From the NCBI GenBank assembly GCA_030595125.1, contig JAUVDV010000056.1:1-34438 (forward strand): a DNA stretch of 34,438 nucleotides, written 5' to 3'. Each line of letters starts with the position of its first letter. Position 1 is the stretch's first letter. The stretch comes from Deltaproteobacteria bacterium (GTDB lineage Bacteria > Myxococcota_A > Polyangia > JAAYKL01). Positions 7,556 to 14,973 of the stretch are shown here, one piece after another. The translations under genes were made by a program, and so were the position numbers. The notes under the pieces are model-generated. The model was not told where the DNA came from, did no database searches, and saw nothing but the letters and a program-made list of their open reading frames with translations.

Positions 7556-7912
7556 ATGAACGATGACAGCACCAGGGCCTTTTCCGATCGCAGACGCCAG
7601 GATAGGCACGACATCAAGGTCGACGTCGATTTTCGGCATGGCGACACATATCTCTTTTGCAAGTCCGGCAATATTTCCGAGATGGGGATCTTCCTCGTTA
7701 CTCCTGCTCCACTTTCCGCCGGATCGAGAATGGAGCTCAAATTTAGCATCCCGGGCAACGAGGCGCCCATCGTGGTCTTCGGGCAGGTCATGTGGGTTCA
7801 GGCCGGCGAAGGCGAGGGAGAGACGGGGATGGGCGTCAAGTTCATCGACCCCACCCCCGAGGTCAGCGCGCAGATAAAGGCCCTGATACGCACAATCGCC
7901 TACCTGGAGTAA
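7556..7912 (+). CDS. PilZ-domain protein, putative cyclic-di-GMP receptor
   Basis: This 118-residue single-domain protein has the two PilZ binding motifs: RxxxR (R13 to R17, in RRRQDR) and the N/DxSxxG motif as NISEMG at 39-44. The following strands (IFLVTP, GSRMELKFSIP, VMWVQ, GMGVKFID) match the PilZ barrel. PilZ proteins bind cyclic di-GMP and control partners by contact. The gene follows the membrane glycosyltransferase by 7 bp and precedes a lipoprotein gene by 15 bp, so the three are probably one operon. That suggests, without proving, second-messenger control of an envelope glycan or surface process. Confidence 0.85.
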   Translation: MNDDSTRAFSDRRRQDRHDIKVDVDFRHGDTYLFCKSGNISEMGIFLVTPAPLSAGSRMELKFSIPGNEAPIVVFGQVMWVQAGEGEGETGMGVKFIDPTPEVSAQIKALIRTIAYLE

Positions 7913-7927
7913 CGAAAGAGAGTCGTC

Positions 7928-9991
7928 ATGAGGATCTTTGGAGGAACAATCCTGGCACTGGTTGTGGCGATCTCTCTGGTCGCATGTAACGGATCTTCCG
8001 CCAAGAGTACGGATGCCGGTACGGATGCGGATACGGATACGGATTCCGATACCGATTCCGACACTGATGGCGATACCGACACGGGTGATGCGCCGCTGCT
8101 CGGAATCTACTCGATAACCGGATCGGACGGTGTGTGGGGTGAGTATACGGGCACCGCCGAGTTGAGGGACGACGGGGACGGGCCGTACCTGGTGCACCTT
8201 CGAGCTTGGACCGACGCGGATTTCGAGGGAGACGGGATCGCCTCGGCGTTTGTCGGCGGGGTGACGAGTGATGACGAGCCGGTTACTTTCGAGGTGTCCC
8301 TTGGGCGGGTCGGCTTCATCGTGGAATACGGAACTGACGAACGTGATACCGATGTTACAAACAACGCCCCGATCTTGTTCGAGGGAGTGTTCACCCGGGC
8401 CTCTTCTGCCGAGCTTGCCGGTGACTTTCAACCGGTGAGCGGTCCCGGGGAGCTGGGGTTCAGTGAGATATGGACCTGGACGTCGCCCTCCGGCGGCGAT
8501 CCGATCTGGCGCAACGAGCGGGATATACGACCGGGGCACGATCCCGTCGACCCCACGGAGTTGGCGACCCTTTTCACCACCTATGCGACGTATCATGGAA
8601 TGCCCGAGGTGGCGCCCTATGTTGGGCGACCGGAGTTCCAGGATGCCATCCACCATTTCGTTTTTGATCCCACCGACTACGATTACTATCAGCAGAACCC
8701 CGGAGCCTTGCGGGTCATCCAGAAGGTGGTGGATCCGATCAGCCTGGTGGAGACCCGTCAGCGCGCTCGGGCGTACGGCAACACTCTCGAACAGAAGCGG
8801 GCCCATTTTGAGCCGCTGATTCCCCAGTACAACCTCAACTCCGCGGGTATGATCTGTGGCTACGATCCAACCTTGCCCCTCGGAGATCAGCAGACCCCGA
8901 ACGGTGACTCCATGCTGTGGACGGGCGTATACGCCGCGACCCAGGCCATGCGCTACATGGAGACCGGGGATCCGGAGGCCGTCGACAACATGCTCCTGAC
9001 CGTAAACGGGCAGTTGATGTGTTACGACATCGCCCCGACGCCCGGAGACTTCGCGCGCACCATTCGCGACCACATCCCCGGCGACACCGACCCGGAATGG
9101 ATTCAGGGCCTGGGGGCGTATTCGGCCTATGACTGGAAGGTCGGCGCCAATAACGACATGCTCAAGGGCTTCTTCGTGGGGTTCCCGTGGGTTTTTCTGG
9201 CGCTCACGCAGGCCGGTGGTCACGACGTTGTTCTGAACGACATGCAGACGGTTATCGAGGGGTTACTCGACGACAGCCCCCTGGTCGACGTGAGCGGTGT
9301 CGCCGACATCCAGAACACATCCAATCGAATGATCGCCCTGCTCATCTACTACATGATGAACCAGGATGCGGGCACCTACCTGGAGTACGCGGCCCTGTAC
9401 CCGGAGGTCAGCCTGTACCTGGACACCATGGGAGGAGGTCACACCTATGAGTACGGGATCAGCGACTGGTCGGGCAACCATCTGGGTCTGCAGACCATGC
9501 TCACCCTCCTCTTCACTGCGACGCACGGCGACAACGTACTCGTGCCCCTCGAAAATCATGCTCTGAAGTACCGGGAGATCATGACGAGTGGATTGGAGAG
9601 GATGCGGGACACGCGCATCGGGCTGCTTCAACTTGTTTACGGAACCATGGGGGATTTCGCGACCGCGCCGCCGGAGGTGGAGGACGCACTGTGGGTGATG
9701 AGGGAGATGCCCATCCCGAAAGCAAACCACCACGTGGACTGGCGCATCAATCCGAGGTTCTGCATGTCTCCGTTCCCCAGTCTTCCGTGGAAGTTCGACT
9801 GGATGGAAGGCCGTCGCTTCCAGTCCATTACTTCCTATCCGCTGTTCGAGCGGGGTCCGGATATGTACGAATGGAAGTCGAATCCAATGGAATTCGAATA
9901 TGGAGCCACAACGACGCAGAATCCGGGAGTTGATTTCCTTTTCGCCTACTGGTTCGCCAGACGCTTCGGAGTCATCGACGACGCGATGTAA
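7928..9991 (+). CDS. Large secreted lipoprotein with possible alpha/alpha-barrel domain
   Basis: The 687-residue protein begins with a lipoprotein signal peptide ending LVAC (Cys20). A linker of alternating Asp and Thr/Ser/Ala follows (about residues 29-53), then a beta-rich region to about residue 190. The remaining about 500 residues are rich in aromatic residues and helices; GDSMLWTGVYAATQAM and MRYMETGDPEAVDNM resemble helical hairpins of six-hairpin glycosidase-like folds. Catalytic residues cannot be assigned, so an enzymatic role is only a suggestion. The gene is 15 bp after the PilZ gene. Its last 20 bp overlap the end of the convergent flavoprotein gene. It is well conserved in style with the other Asp-Thr lipoproteins here. 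Confidence 0.7.
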   Translation: MRIFGGTILALVVAISLVACNGSSAKSTDAGTDADTDTDSDTDSDTDGDTDTGDAPLLGIYSITGSDGVWGEYTGTAELRDDGDGPYLVHLRAWTDADFEGDGIASAFVGGVTSDDEPVTFEVSLGRVGFIVEYGTDERDTDVTNNAPILFEGVFTRASSAELAGDFQPVSGPGELGFSEIWTWTSPSGGDPIWRNERDIRPGHDPVDPTELATLFTTYATYHGMPEVAPYVGRPEFQDAIHHFVFDPTDYDYYQQNPGALRVIQKVVDPISLVETRQRARAYGNTLEQKRAHFEPLIPQYNLNSAGMICGYDPTLPLGDQQTPNGDSMLWTGVYAATQAMRYMETGDPEAVDNMLLTVNGQLMCYDIAPTPGDFARTIRDHIPGDTDPEWIQGLGAYSAYDWKVGANNDMLKGFFVGFPWVFLALTQAGGHDVVLNDMQTVIEGLLDDSPLVDVSGVADIQNTSNRMIALLIYYMMNQDAGTYLEYAALYPEVSLYLDTMGGGHTYEYGISDWSGNHLGLQTMLTLLFTATHGDNVLVPLENHALKYREIMTSGLERMRDTRIGLLQLVYGTMGDFATAPPEVEDALWVMREMPIPKANHHVDWRINPRFCMSPFPSLPWKFDWMEGRRFQSITSYPLFERGPDMYEWKSNPMEFEYGATTTQNPGVDFLFAYWFARRFGVIDDAM

Positions 9992-11885
9992 GAGACAACG
10001 CCGCGCGATAGCCGGACTGGCTGGCCGCGAAAATGTCAGCGGGATGGTCAGCGTCACCGATCAGTGTCACGGGTTTTCCTTGTTGTTTCAGTGTCTCGAA
10101 TAGTTCGGTTTCCGGGAGCATGCCCGAGGCCAGAATGACGGTATCTACCGGCTCCAGTGTCTTTTCCACGCCCTGATGAAGAACCCGAATTCCGGTTTCA
10201 CCGAAAGACAGGACAGTTGTTTCCGGCATGATGACCATGTTGGGATTTCCCTTGAGCCGGTTCATCATCATTTTCTTGGTCACCATTTCCATGTCGTTGG
10301 CAATGGTATCGGTCCGCTTGGTGGCGGTCACGTGGAGTCCACGGTCCGTCAGGATTTCGGCAGCCTCCATCCCCACCATTCCCGCGCCCACGATGAGTAC
10401 TCGCTTTCCCCGTACTTCCTTCCGATTCTCAAAAAAGTCCAGTGAGGTCATCCAGTACTGAGTATCCAGGTTCTGAATTTCCGCGAGATTCTGTCGGGAA
10501 CCGCTGGCAACTACGACATGGTCATATGCATCGGCCATGTTCGGTGTGAAACGGGTGTTCAGTTTAATACTCTTCACTCTGTCGTTCGTCAGGTGAAGCT
10601 GGCTGTTCAGGGGGCGGAACATGGTGTCCTTGTGAGGCGCCAGCGGCGCCAGTCGGAACTGTCCTCCAAGCTCGTTCCCCTGTTCGTACAGGGTTACGGA
10701 CGCGCCTGTTTCCGCCAGCGTTGTCGCAGCGGTCATCCCTGCGGGGCCGCCCCCCACCACCGCCACATTCAGCGGATTCTCAAGGGGTATAGGACGTTCG
10801 CTGTCGATCCCGGGATTGACGATGCACCCGAGTCCGGTTCCATTCTTCACGTTGGCCAGGCATCCTTGTAAACAGTATCCGCAGAGCATGATGTCTTGCG
10901 GACGGTTTTCCACCAGTTTTGCAGGTAGTTTCGGGTCGGCTATCAGGGCACGGCCAAAAGCCACCGCCTGAGCCAGGTCTTCGCGCTCTACCAGGGAAAG
11001 TTTTTTCATGTCGGCCATGCGCCCCGCCAATATCAGGGGGAGATTGGTCATTTCTCGAATTTTTCGGAATACGGCGATCTGCTTGTCTTCTGGAATGCCC
11101 ATATGCGCGTAGTACCAGGGGGGTGAATCACACGCACTGCCGTTGCCGCAATGTATCGCGTCAAAGCCGGCTTCTTCTGCCATCTCCAGAATCGGCCGGT
11201 TGTCCTCGGGCTGCAATCCCCCATCCACGAACTCGCTGCCTGATATTCGGACCAGTACCGCCATGCTGTCCCGCTCCTGTTTCACGATACGGAACAACTC
11301 GTCCAGGAACAGTGTGCGGTCCTTGCCGTATGCATCATTCCGAAGGTTGGTCCTGGGAGACAGGAACTGGCTGACCAGGTATCCGTGGCCGCACTGGATC
11401 TCCACCGCGTCAAAGCCCGCCTCCCTGGCGCGCTTCATGGCAGTCCGGTAACCATCCAGAATTTCTTCTATCTGCGGGATTGTCAGCTCCTTCGGTGTTT
11501 GTCCGGTGGCCGGGCAGAGGACCGCGGACGGAGCCGACGGTTGTGTGCCGGTGGCCTTGGGATTTGCCGCCCGGCCGGCGTGATTCAGGTTGAGACAAGC
11601 CAGAGATCCACCTCCGTGCAGTACCGAAACAATCTGGGCCAGGTCGGAGACGCTTGTATCCAGGTGCACGGTCAATTGTTTGGGATGTTCTTTCCCAGTC
11701 TGGGTGACAGAAACCGGTTCCAGGATGACCATGGCCGCGCCGCCTCGGGAGATGTTGGCGTGATAGGTCAGGTGGCGCCTGGTTACCCGGCCGTCCGGCG
11801 TACCGTAGGCGGTTTTTACCGGCGCCATGATGAACCCGTTTTTCAGGTGAAGCGATCCTAACGTGCAGGAATTAGTAAAACGCAT
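9972..11885 (-). CDS. Old-yellow-enzyme family NADH:flavin oxidoreductase (2,4-dienoyl-CoA reductase type)
   Basis: This 637-residue protein has the three-part architecture of 2,4-dienoyl-CoA reductase (FadH) and related bile-acid, enoate and trimethylamine enzymes. The FMN-binding TIM barrel (about 1-330) has NHAGR with H102 and GHGYLVSQFLSP with H167 and Y169. The 4Fe-4S ligands are C335, C338, C342 and C354 (spacing x2, x3, x11). The FAD/NADH module has GGGPAGM at 378-384 and GAGMVGME at 500-507. The family passes hydride from NAD(P)H through FAD, the cluster and FMN to an unsaturated substrate. The substrate is not evident here. GGGAGG lies 6 nt before the ATG. It is divergent from the NifX-like gene and overlaps the preceding lipoprotein gene by 20 bp tail to tail. 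Confidence 0.88.
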   Translation of the reverse strand: MRFTNSCTLGSLHLKNGFIMAPVKTAYGTPDGRVTRRHLTYHANISRGGAAMVILEPVSVTQTGKEHPKQLTVHLDTSVSDLAQIVSVLHGGGSLACLNLNHAGRAANPKATGTQPSAPSAVLCPATGQTPKELTIPQIEEILDGYRTAMKRAREAGFDAVEIQCGHGYLVSQFLSPRTNLRNDAYGKDRTLFLDELFRIVKQERDSMAVLVRISGSEFVDGGLQPEDNRPILEMAEEAGFDAIHCGNGSACDSPPWYYAHMGIPEDKQIAVFRKIREMTNLPLILAGRMADMKKLSLVEREDLAQAVAFGRALIADPKLPAKLVENRPQDIMLCGYCLQGCLANVKNGTGLGCIVNPGIDSERPIPLENPLNVAVVGGGPAGMTAATTLAETGASVTLYEQGNELGGQFRLAPLAPHKDTMFRPLNSQLHLTNDRVKSIKLNTRFTPNMADAYDHVVVASGSRQNLAEIQNLDTQYWMTSLDFFENRKEVRGKRVLIVGAGMVGMEAAEILTDRGLHVTATKRTDTIANDMEMVTKKMMMNRLKGNPNMVIMPETTVLSFGETGIRVLHQGVEKTLEPVDTVILASGMLPETELFETLKQQGKPVTLIGDADHPADIFAASQSGYRAALSLTSRRR

Positions 11886-11912
11886 GGTATACCTCCCGTT
11901 GTTACTTGATGA

Positions 11913-11920
11913 GGTTAACC
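11913..11920. promoter_or_regulatory. Palindrome GGTTAACC in the divergent promoter region
   Basis: An 8-bp perfect palindrome lies in the 78-bp interval between the flavoprotein gene and the NifX-like gene, which are transcribed in opposite directions and must share this promoter space. It could be an operator half or chance; it is short. Confidence 0.2.
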
Positions 11921-11963
11921 ACTAATTCCAGAATGGGAACCTTGCCACAACCAGGAGGATTTC

Positions 11964-12383
11964 GTGCCGAAGAATTCCCGCACCGGAGCCGATTCCATCT
12001 GGAGAGTTGTCGCTATCGGAACCACAAACGACGGTCGAATTTCCCCCACCCATTTTGGTGATGCGGACCGAATGATGCTGGGCCGGGTTCGATCCGGTGA
12101 ATATGAGGTAATCGACAACATCCCCAGCCCTCTGGCCCCGATGGAGGAAACCCACGGCAATCAGAAAAAACTGAAGCATGCCGCCGGTTTCCTCAAGGAT
12201 GTTCAGATTATTGTAACGGGAAAGCCCAGTATCAATTTCAAGAAACTGCGGATCGAGAAGGGAAAGTGGCCCATCGTCACCTCCATGGAACCCGAGGTGT
12301 TCCTGGCCTGGTTATCGGAAAACCTGGATGACGTGACGCGCTGGTATGACAACCCGGACAACCACGTGTTCAGAACACCGTAG
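11964..12383 (+). CDS. NifX/NafY-type dinitrogenase iron-molybdenum cofactor-binding domain protein
   Basis: A GTG start is used, with AGGAGG 7 nt upstream. The 139-residue product contains VAIGTTNDGRISPTHFGDADRM, matching the start of the NifX/NafY/NifB-C domain fold: strand, loop, then HFG-DA. The family binds iron-sulphur or Fe-Mo cofactor intermediates. Many members occur in organisms without nitrogenase, with unknown roles, so a nitrogen-fixation function should not be assumed. The divergent neighbour is an Fe-S flavoprotein, which may hint at a shared redox theme. The C-terminal 50 residues (PEVFLAWLSENLDDVTRWYDN) are outside the recognisable domain. Confidence 0.65.
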   Translation: MPKNSRTGADSIWRVVAIGTTNDGRISPTHFGDADRMMLGRVRSGEYEVIDNIPSPLAPMEETHGNQKKLKHAAGFLKDVQIIVTGKPSINFKKLRIEKGKWPIVTSMEPEVFLAWLSENLDDVTRWYDNPDNHVFRTP

Positions 12384-12392
12384 CCGCGTCAA

Positions 12393-13058
12393 TTAAGGGC
12401 AATTCGCGGGCACCGGCGTGCATGAGTCGTCGAGGTTGTCGTAGACCCATATCGATGTGGGTCCGGTGGTGAGCTGGTCCAGCAGATCGCATACCTCACA
12501 GCCGGGCAGCGTGTCGTTGTTGTAGATGTACAATTCCCCGCCCACCGACGTGAGATCACTCAGGCCATCCAGGTTGGTAATTATGTCGTTGCCCCGAATT
12601 ATAAGGAAAGAACCCACTGAAGTGATACCACTCAGACCATCCAGGTTGGCCAGATTGGGGTTGCTGCTAATGTCCAGACTCCATCCCACTGAAGTGATAC
12701 CACTCAGACCGTCAAGGTTGGTGAGGGTGTCATTGCTAATGACGTGCAGCTTTCCTCCCAACCCGTCGAGACTACTCAATCCGTCCAGGTTGGTCAGATT
12801 GGGGTTATCGTAGATCACGAGATTCCCACTGATCCAAATGATCTGCTGTAGATTGAAGGAATTAAACTCCGCACCTCCCACAGCAAGGGTACCGTTAATG
12901 CAATCGTACGGCTCCAAAGACTCCACATCCGAGGTGCTCGTAATGTAATAGTCACCCTGGAAACAGTAGTCGGCGCCGGGATCGTGATCGCGGCTATCAT
13001 CGTCACATCCACCGCACACAAGTACGGTCGCAAGTGCCATCAAAAGCAAGTACCGCAT
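12393..13058 (-). CDS. Lipoprotein with receptor-L-domain/leucine-rich-like repeats
   Basis: The 221-residue protein starts MRYLLLMALATVLVCGGC, a lipoprotein signal with the lipidated Cys at position 18. After an acidic stretch there are about five tandem repeats of about 23-24 residues of the type NLxNLDGLSGITSVGxxLxIxxNxx, as in bacterial surface proteins with receptor L-domain or leucine-rich repeats. A Cys-containing cap (GCEVCDLLDQL and DSCTPVPANC) follows. Such proteins are usually surface ligands or adhesins; the partner is unknown. The ATG at 13058 has AAAGGA upstream, and a 48-nt leader shared with the gene at 28669-29244 supports it. It ends 9 bp from the convergent NifX-like gene. 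Confidence 0.75.
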   Translation of the reverse strand: MRYLLLMALATVLVCGGCDDDSRDHDPGADYCFQGDYYITSTSDVESLEPYDCINGTLAVGGAEFNSFNLQQIIWISGNLVIYDNPNLTNLDGLSSLDGLGGKLHVISNDTLTNLDGLSGITSVGWSLDISSNPNLANLDGLSGITSVGSFLIIRGNDIITNLDGLSDLTSVGGELYIYNNDTLPGCEVCDLLDQLTTGPTSIWVYDNLDDSCTPVPANCP

Positions 13059-13103
13059 TGCCCAATCCTTTCGTTGTGAACGTGAAAGCATTTTACCATT
13101 GAT
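13056..13103 (-). promoter_or_regulatory. Leader shared with the lipoprotein gene at 29244
   Basis: The 48 nt up to and including the start codon match those of the DUF1566 lipoprotein gene (29242-29289) at 39 of 48 positions without gaps. The match includes the AACGAAAGG ribosome-binding segment and an ATCAATG block farther upstream. The signal peptides behind the two leaders are also nearly identical, although the mature proteins are unrelated. This suggests a copied promoter-plus-signal cassette or common regulation. Confidence 0.5.
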
Positions 13104-13133
13104 TGGGGAAAGGTGCTTTCGGAAAGCCGCGTC

Positions 13134-13967
13134 TTACGAGATATCCACTTGTTCCACATCCCCCACCGGCTCGCCGAGGAAGCGGCCGGCCATTTCCTGG
13201 AAGCTGGACGGAAGGTCGGTGACGTAGCAGGTGAGCCCGCCGGGCTGTTGCGCGTCTCGCGAGAGGGCGTGTTCGTCGAGCGCACGAACCACGTCCGCAG
13301 TCATCGCGGTGGCCGAGTCGACTACAGAGGCGTTGCTGCCCAGATCGTGAAGCGCGCGCCCCAGCGGATCTATCAGAAGGGGATAGTGGGTACACCCGAG
13401 AAGGAGGACGTCTATTTCCTCCGCCACCAGAGGGGCCAGGTATTTCTTTGCGCAAAGGAGCGGAACCTCGCCGTCGGTCCAGCCCTCCTCCGCCAGCGGC
13501 ACCAGGAGCGGCGCCGGATTTTGAAAAACCACCACGCCCGGATCGATGGCGCCGATCTCTGCGGGATACGCCCCCGAACCCACCGTGCCCGCGGTGCCGA
13601 TCACTCCCACGCGACCCACCCCCGGCTGTGACAGCGCCTCCCGCGCTCCGGCGGTTATCACCCCGAGCACGGGGATGTCTATCCGATCCCGCAAGTAGGG
13701 CAGGGCGACTGCCGATGCGGTATTGCACGCCACCACCAGCATCTTGAGCCCTTTTTCCAGCAGCAGCTCCGTGCAGTTCCAGGAATATCGCTCCACGGTA
13801 GCCGCCGAGCGGGTACCGTATGGGACGCGGGCGCTGTCGCCCAGGTAGACTATTTTCTCCGCGGGAAGCCGACGCCGCATCTCGCGGACGACGGTCAGTC
13901 CACCGAGTCCGGAATCGAAGACTCCGATGGGTAGCTCTGAGCGACCGTCATTGATGCACGTATTCAA
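13134..13967 (-). CDS. murI: Glutamate racemase
   Basis: MurI interconverts L- and D-glutamate to supply D-Glu for peptidoglycan, in the cytoplasm, without cofactor. The 277-residue protein has IGVFDSGLGGLTVV, PYGTRS, the first catalytic cysteine in VVACNTASA (C81) and the second in LLLGCTHYPLL (C192), all diagnostic. The start appears to be a TTG at 13967 with AAGAGAC upstream; no ATG or GTG is available in frame before the conserved FDSG motif. It begins 1 nt after the stop of the ion-channel gene and is the last gene of the minus-strand operon that includes larB and larC. Confidence 0.93.
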   Translation of the reverse strand: MNTCINDGRSELPIGVFDSGLGGLTVVREMRRRLPAEKIVYLGDSARVPYGTRSAATVERYSWNCTELLLEKGLKMLVVACNTASAVALPYLRDRIDIPVLGVITAGAREALSQPGVGRVGVIGTAGTVGSGAYPAEIGAIDPGVVVFQNPAPLLVPLAEEGWTDGEVPLLCAKKYLAPLVAEEIDVLLLGCTHYPLLIDPLGRALHDLGSNASVVDSATAMTADVVRALDEHALSRDAQQPGGLTCYVTDLPSSFQEMAGRFLGEPVGDVEQVDIS

Positions 13968-13968
13968 C

Positions 13969-14973
13969 TCAAGTCTCTTCTTGCGTAGTATCCGCTTCGG
14001 AACGTTTGGCCGACATCTGGATATTCATCAGTCGATTGTGAACCCGATCGAGCTCTCGCGCCAGCGACTTGAGCTGATCGGATACGGACGGCGCCGCGCC
14101 CTTCGCCGTTTCGAGTTTTCTCTCCCGCTCCAATAGTTCGTTCTCCTCGCGAGCCGCATCCATGCCGTTCATGATGACACCGATGAACAGGTTGAGGATG
14201 ACCATGGTGCCCAGGAGAACGATAGTGACGAAAATGATCGGAGATCCGATGGGAGACGCCTCGGGGGCCGTGCAAAGGTGTTCTATCCCCCTGTAGCCGT
14301 ACTCGTCGCACCCGTCGCGGTTGATGTACATCATGTCGGTCCAGTCCTCCAGCGTCACCGCGCGGAAGAGGGACAGCATGGACAGGGGAAGGGTTGCGAA
14401 GTGCACCGGATCGTTTTGGCTGAACATGAACGTGGCCGCCACCGCGTAGACGTAGAACAGCATGAGCAGGAGCAAGCTGACGTAGGCCATGGATGGGATC
14501 GATTTGAGCAACGCGCCAACGAGCACCTGCAACTTGGGCAGCGCCCTCACCAGCTTGAGCACCCGAAGAAGGCGGGCGAGCCGAAGCACCATCACGTATT
14601 GGGCATCCACCGGCAGGAAACACGCGGCGACGATAAGAAAATCGAACACGTTCCAGGGGTCCAGGAAATACCGCCACGGTCTCTTGCCCTGGGCTGCCAT
14701 CTTGATGACCACCTCGGCCACGAAGATCCATATGACCAGCTGATCGAGGAAATGGATGATATGCCCGTGCCTCGCGGCGAACTCCTGGTAGGTCTCGACG
14801 CCCACGAGGATACCCGCAAAAATGATCACAGAAGTGATGCCGTTTTGAAACCATGACGCGTCGGTGATCTTTTTGGAGAAATCATGGATCGGCCCCATGG
14901 GCTCGTTCGTCTCGCTTTTTACGGATCTTCTGGAACCGATCTTCACGGATTTTCTTCTGAACAGCTTCAGCAT
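13969..14973 (-). CDS. Single-domain voltage-gated cation channel (NaChBac/BacNav family)
   Basis: The 334-residue protein has six membrane segments typical of one subunit of a homotetrameric bacterial channel. The S4 voltage sensor (about 127-149) carries R131, R134, R137, K140 and R143 at three-residue spacing. The pore loop reads FRAVTLEDWTD, with the filter TLEDWTD at 207-213, and S6 is about 244-269. A Cys-containing loop (C222, C234) between filter and S6 is an insertion, and a charged C-terminal helix (about 273-312) could form the tetramer coiled coil. Sodium-selective members have TLESW; extra acids favour calcium. The first 7 nt overlap the end of larC, so translation is coupled. 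Ion choice is inferred from residues only. Confidence 0.88.
   Translation of the reverse strand: MLKLFRRKSVKIGSRRSVKSETNEPMGPIHDFSKKITDASWFQNGITSVIIFAGILVGVETYQEFAARHGHIIHFLDQLVIWIFVAEVVIKMAAQGKRPWRYFLDPWNVFDFLIVAACFLPVDAQYVMVLRLARLLRVLKLVRALPKLQVLVGALLKSIPSMAYVSLLLLMLFYVYAVAATFMFSQNDPVHFATLPLSMLSLFRAVTLEDWTDMMYINRDGCDEYGYRGIEHLCTAPEASPIGSPIIFVTIVLLGTMVILNLFIGVIMNGMDAAREENELLERERKLETAKGAAPSVSDQLKSLARELDRVHNRLMNIQMSAKRSEADTTQEET

Noticed and set aside
8019-8088. Repeated six-base units considered as a CRISPR-like array
   Set aside because: Units are contiguous, have no spacers, and lie in frame inside a lipoprotein gene as the Asp-Thr linker.
7523-9223. 566-codon minus-strand frame over the PilZ and lipoprotein genes
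   Set aside because: It spans two well-supported plus-strand genes, contains the antisense of the Asp-Thr linker (an Arg/Ile/Gly run), and has no family resemblance.
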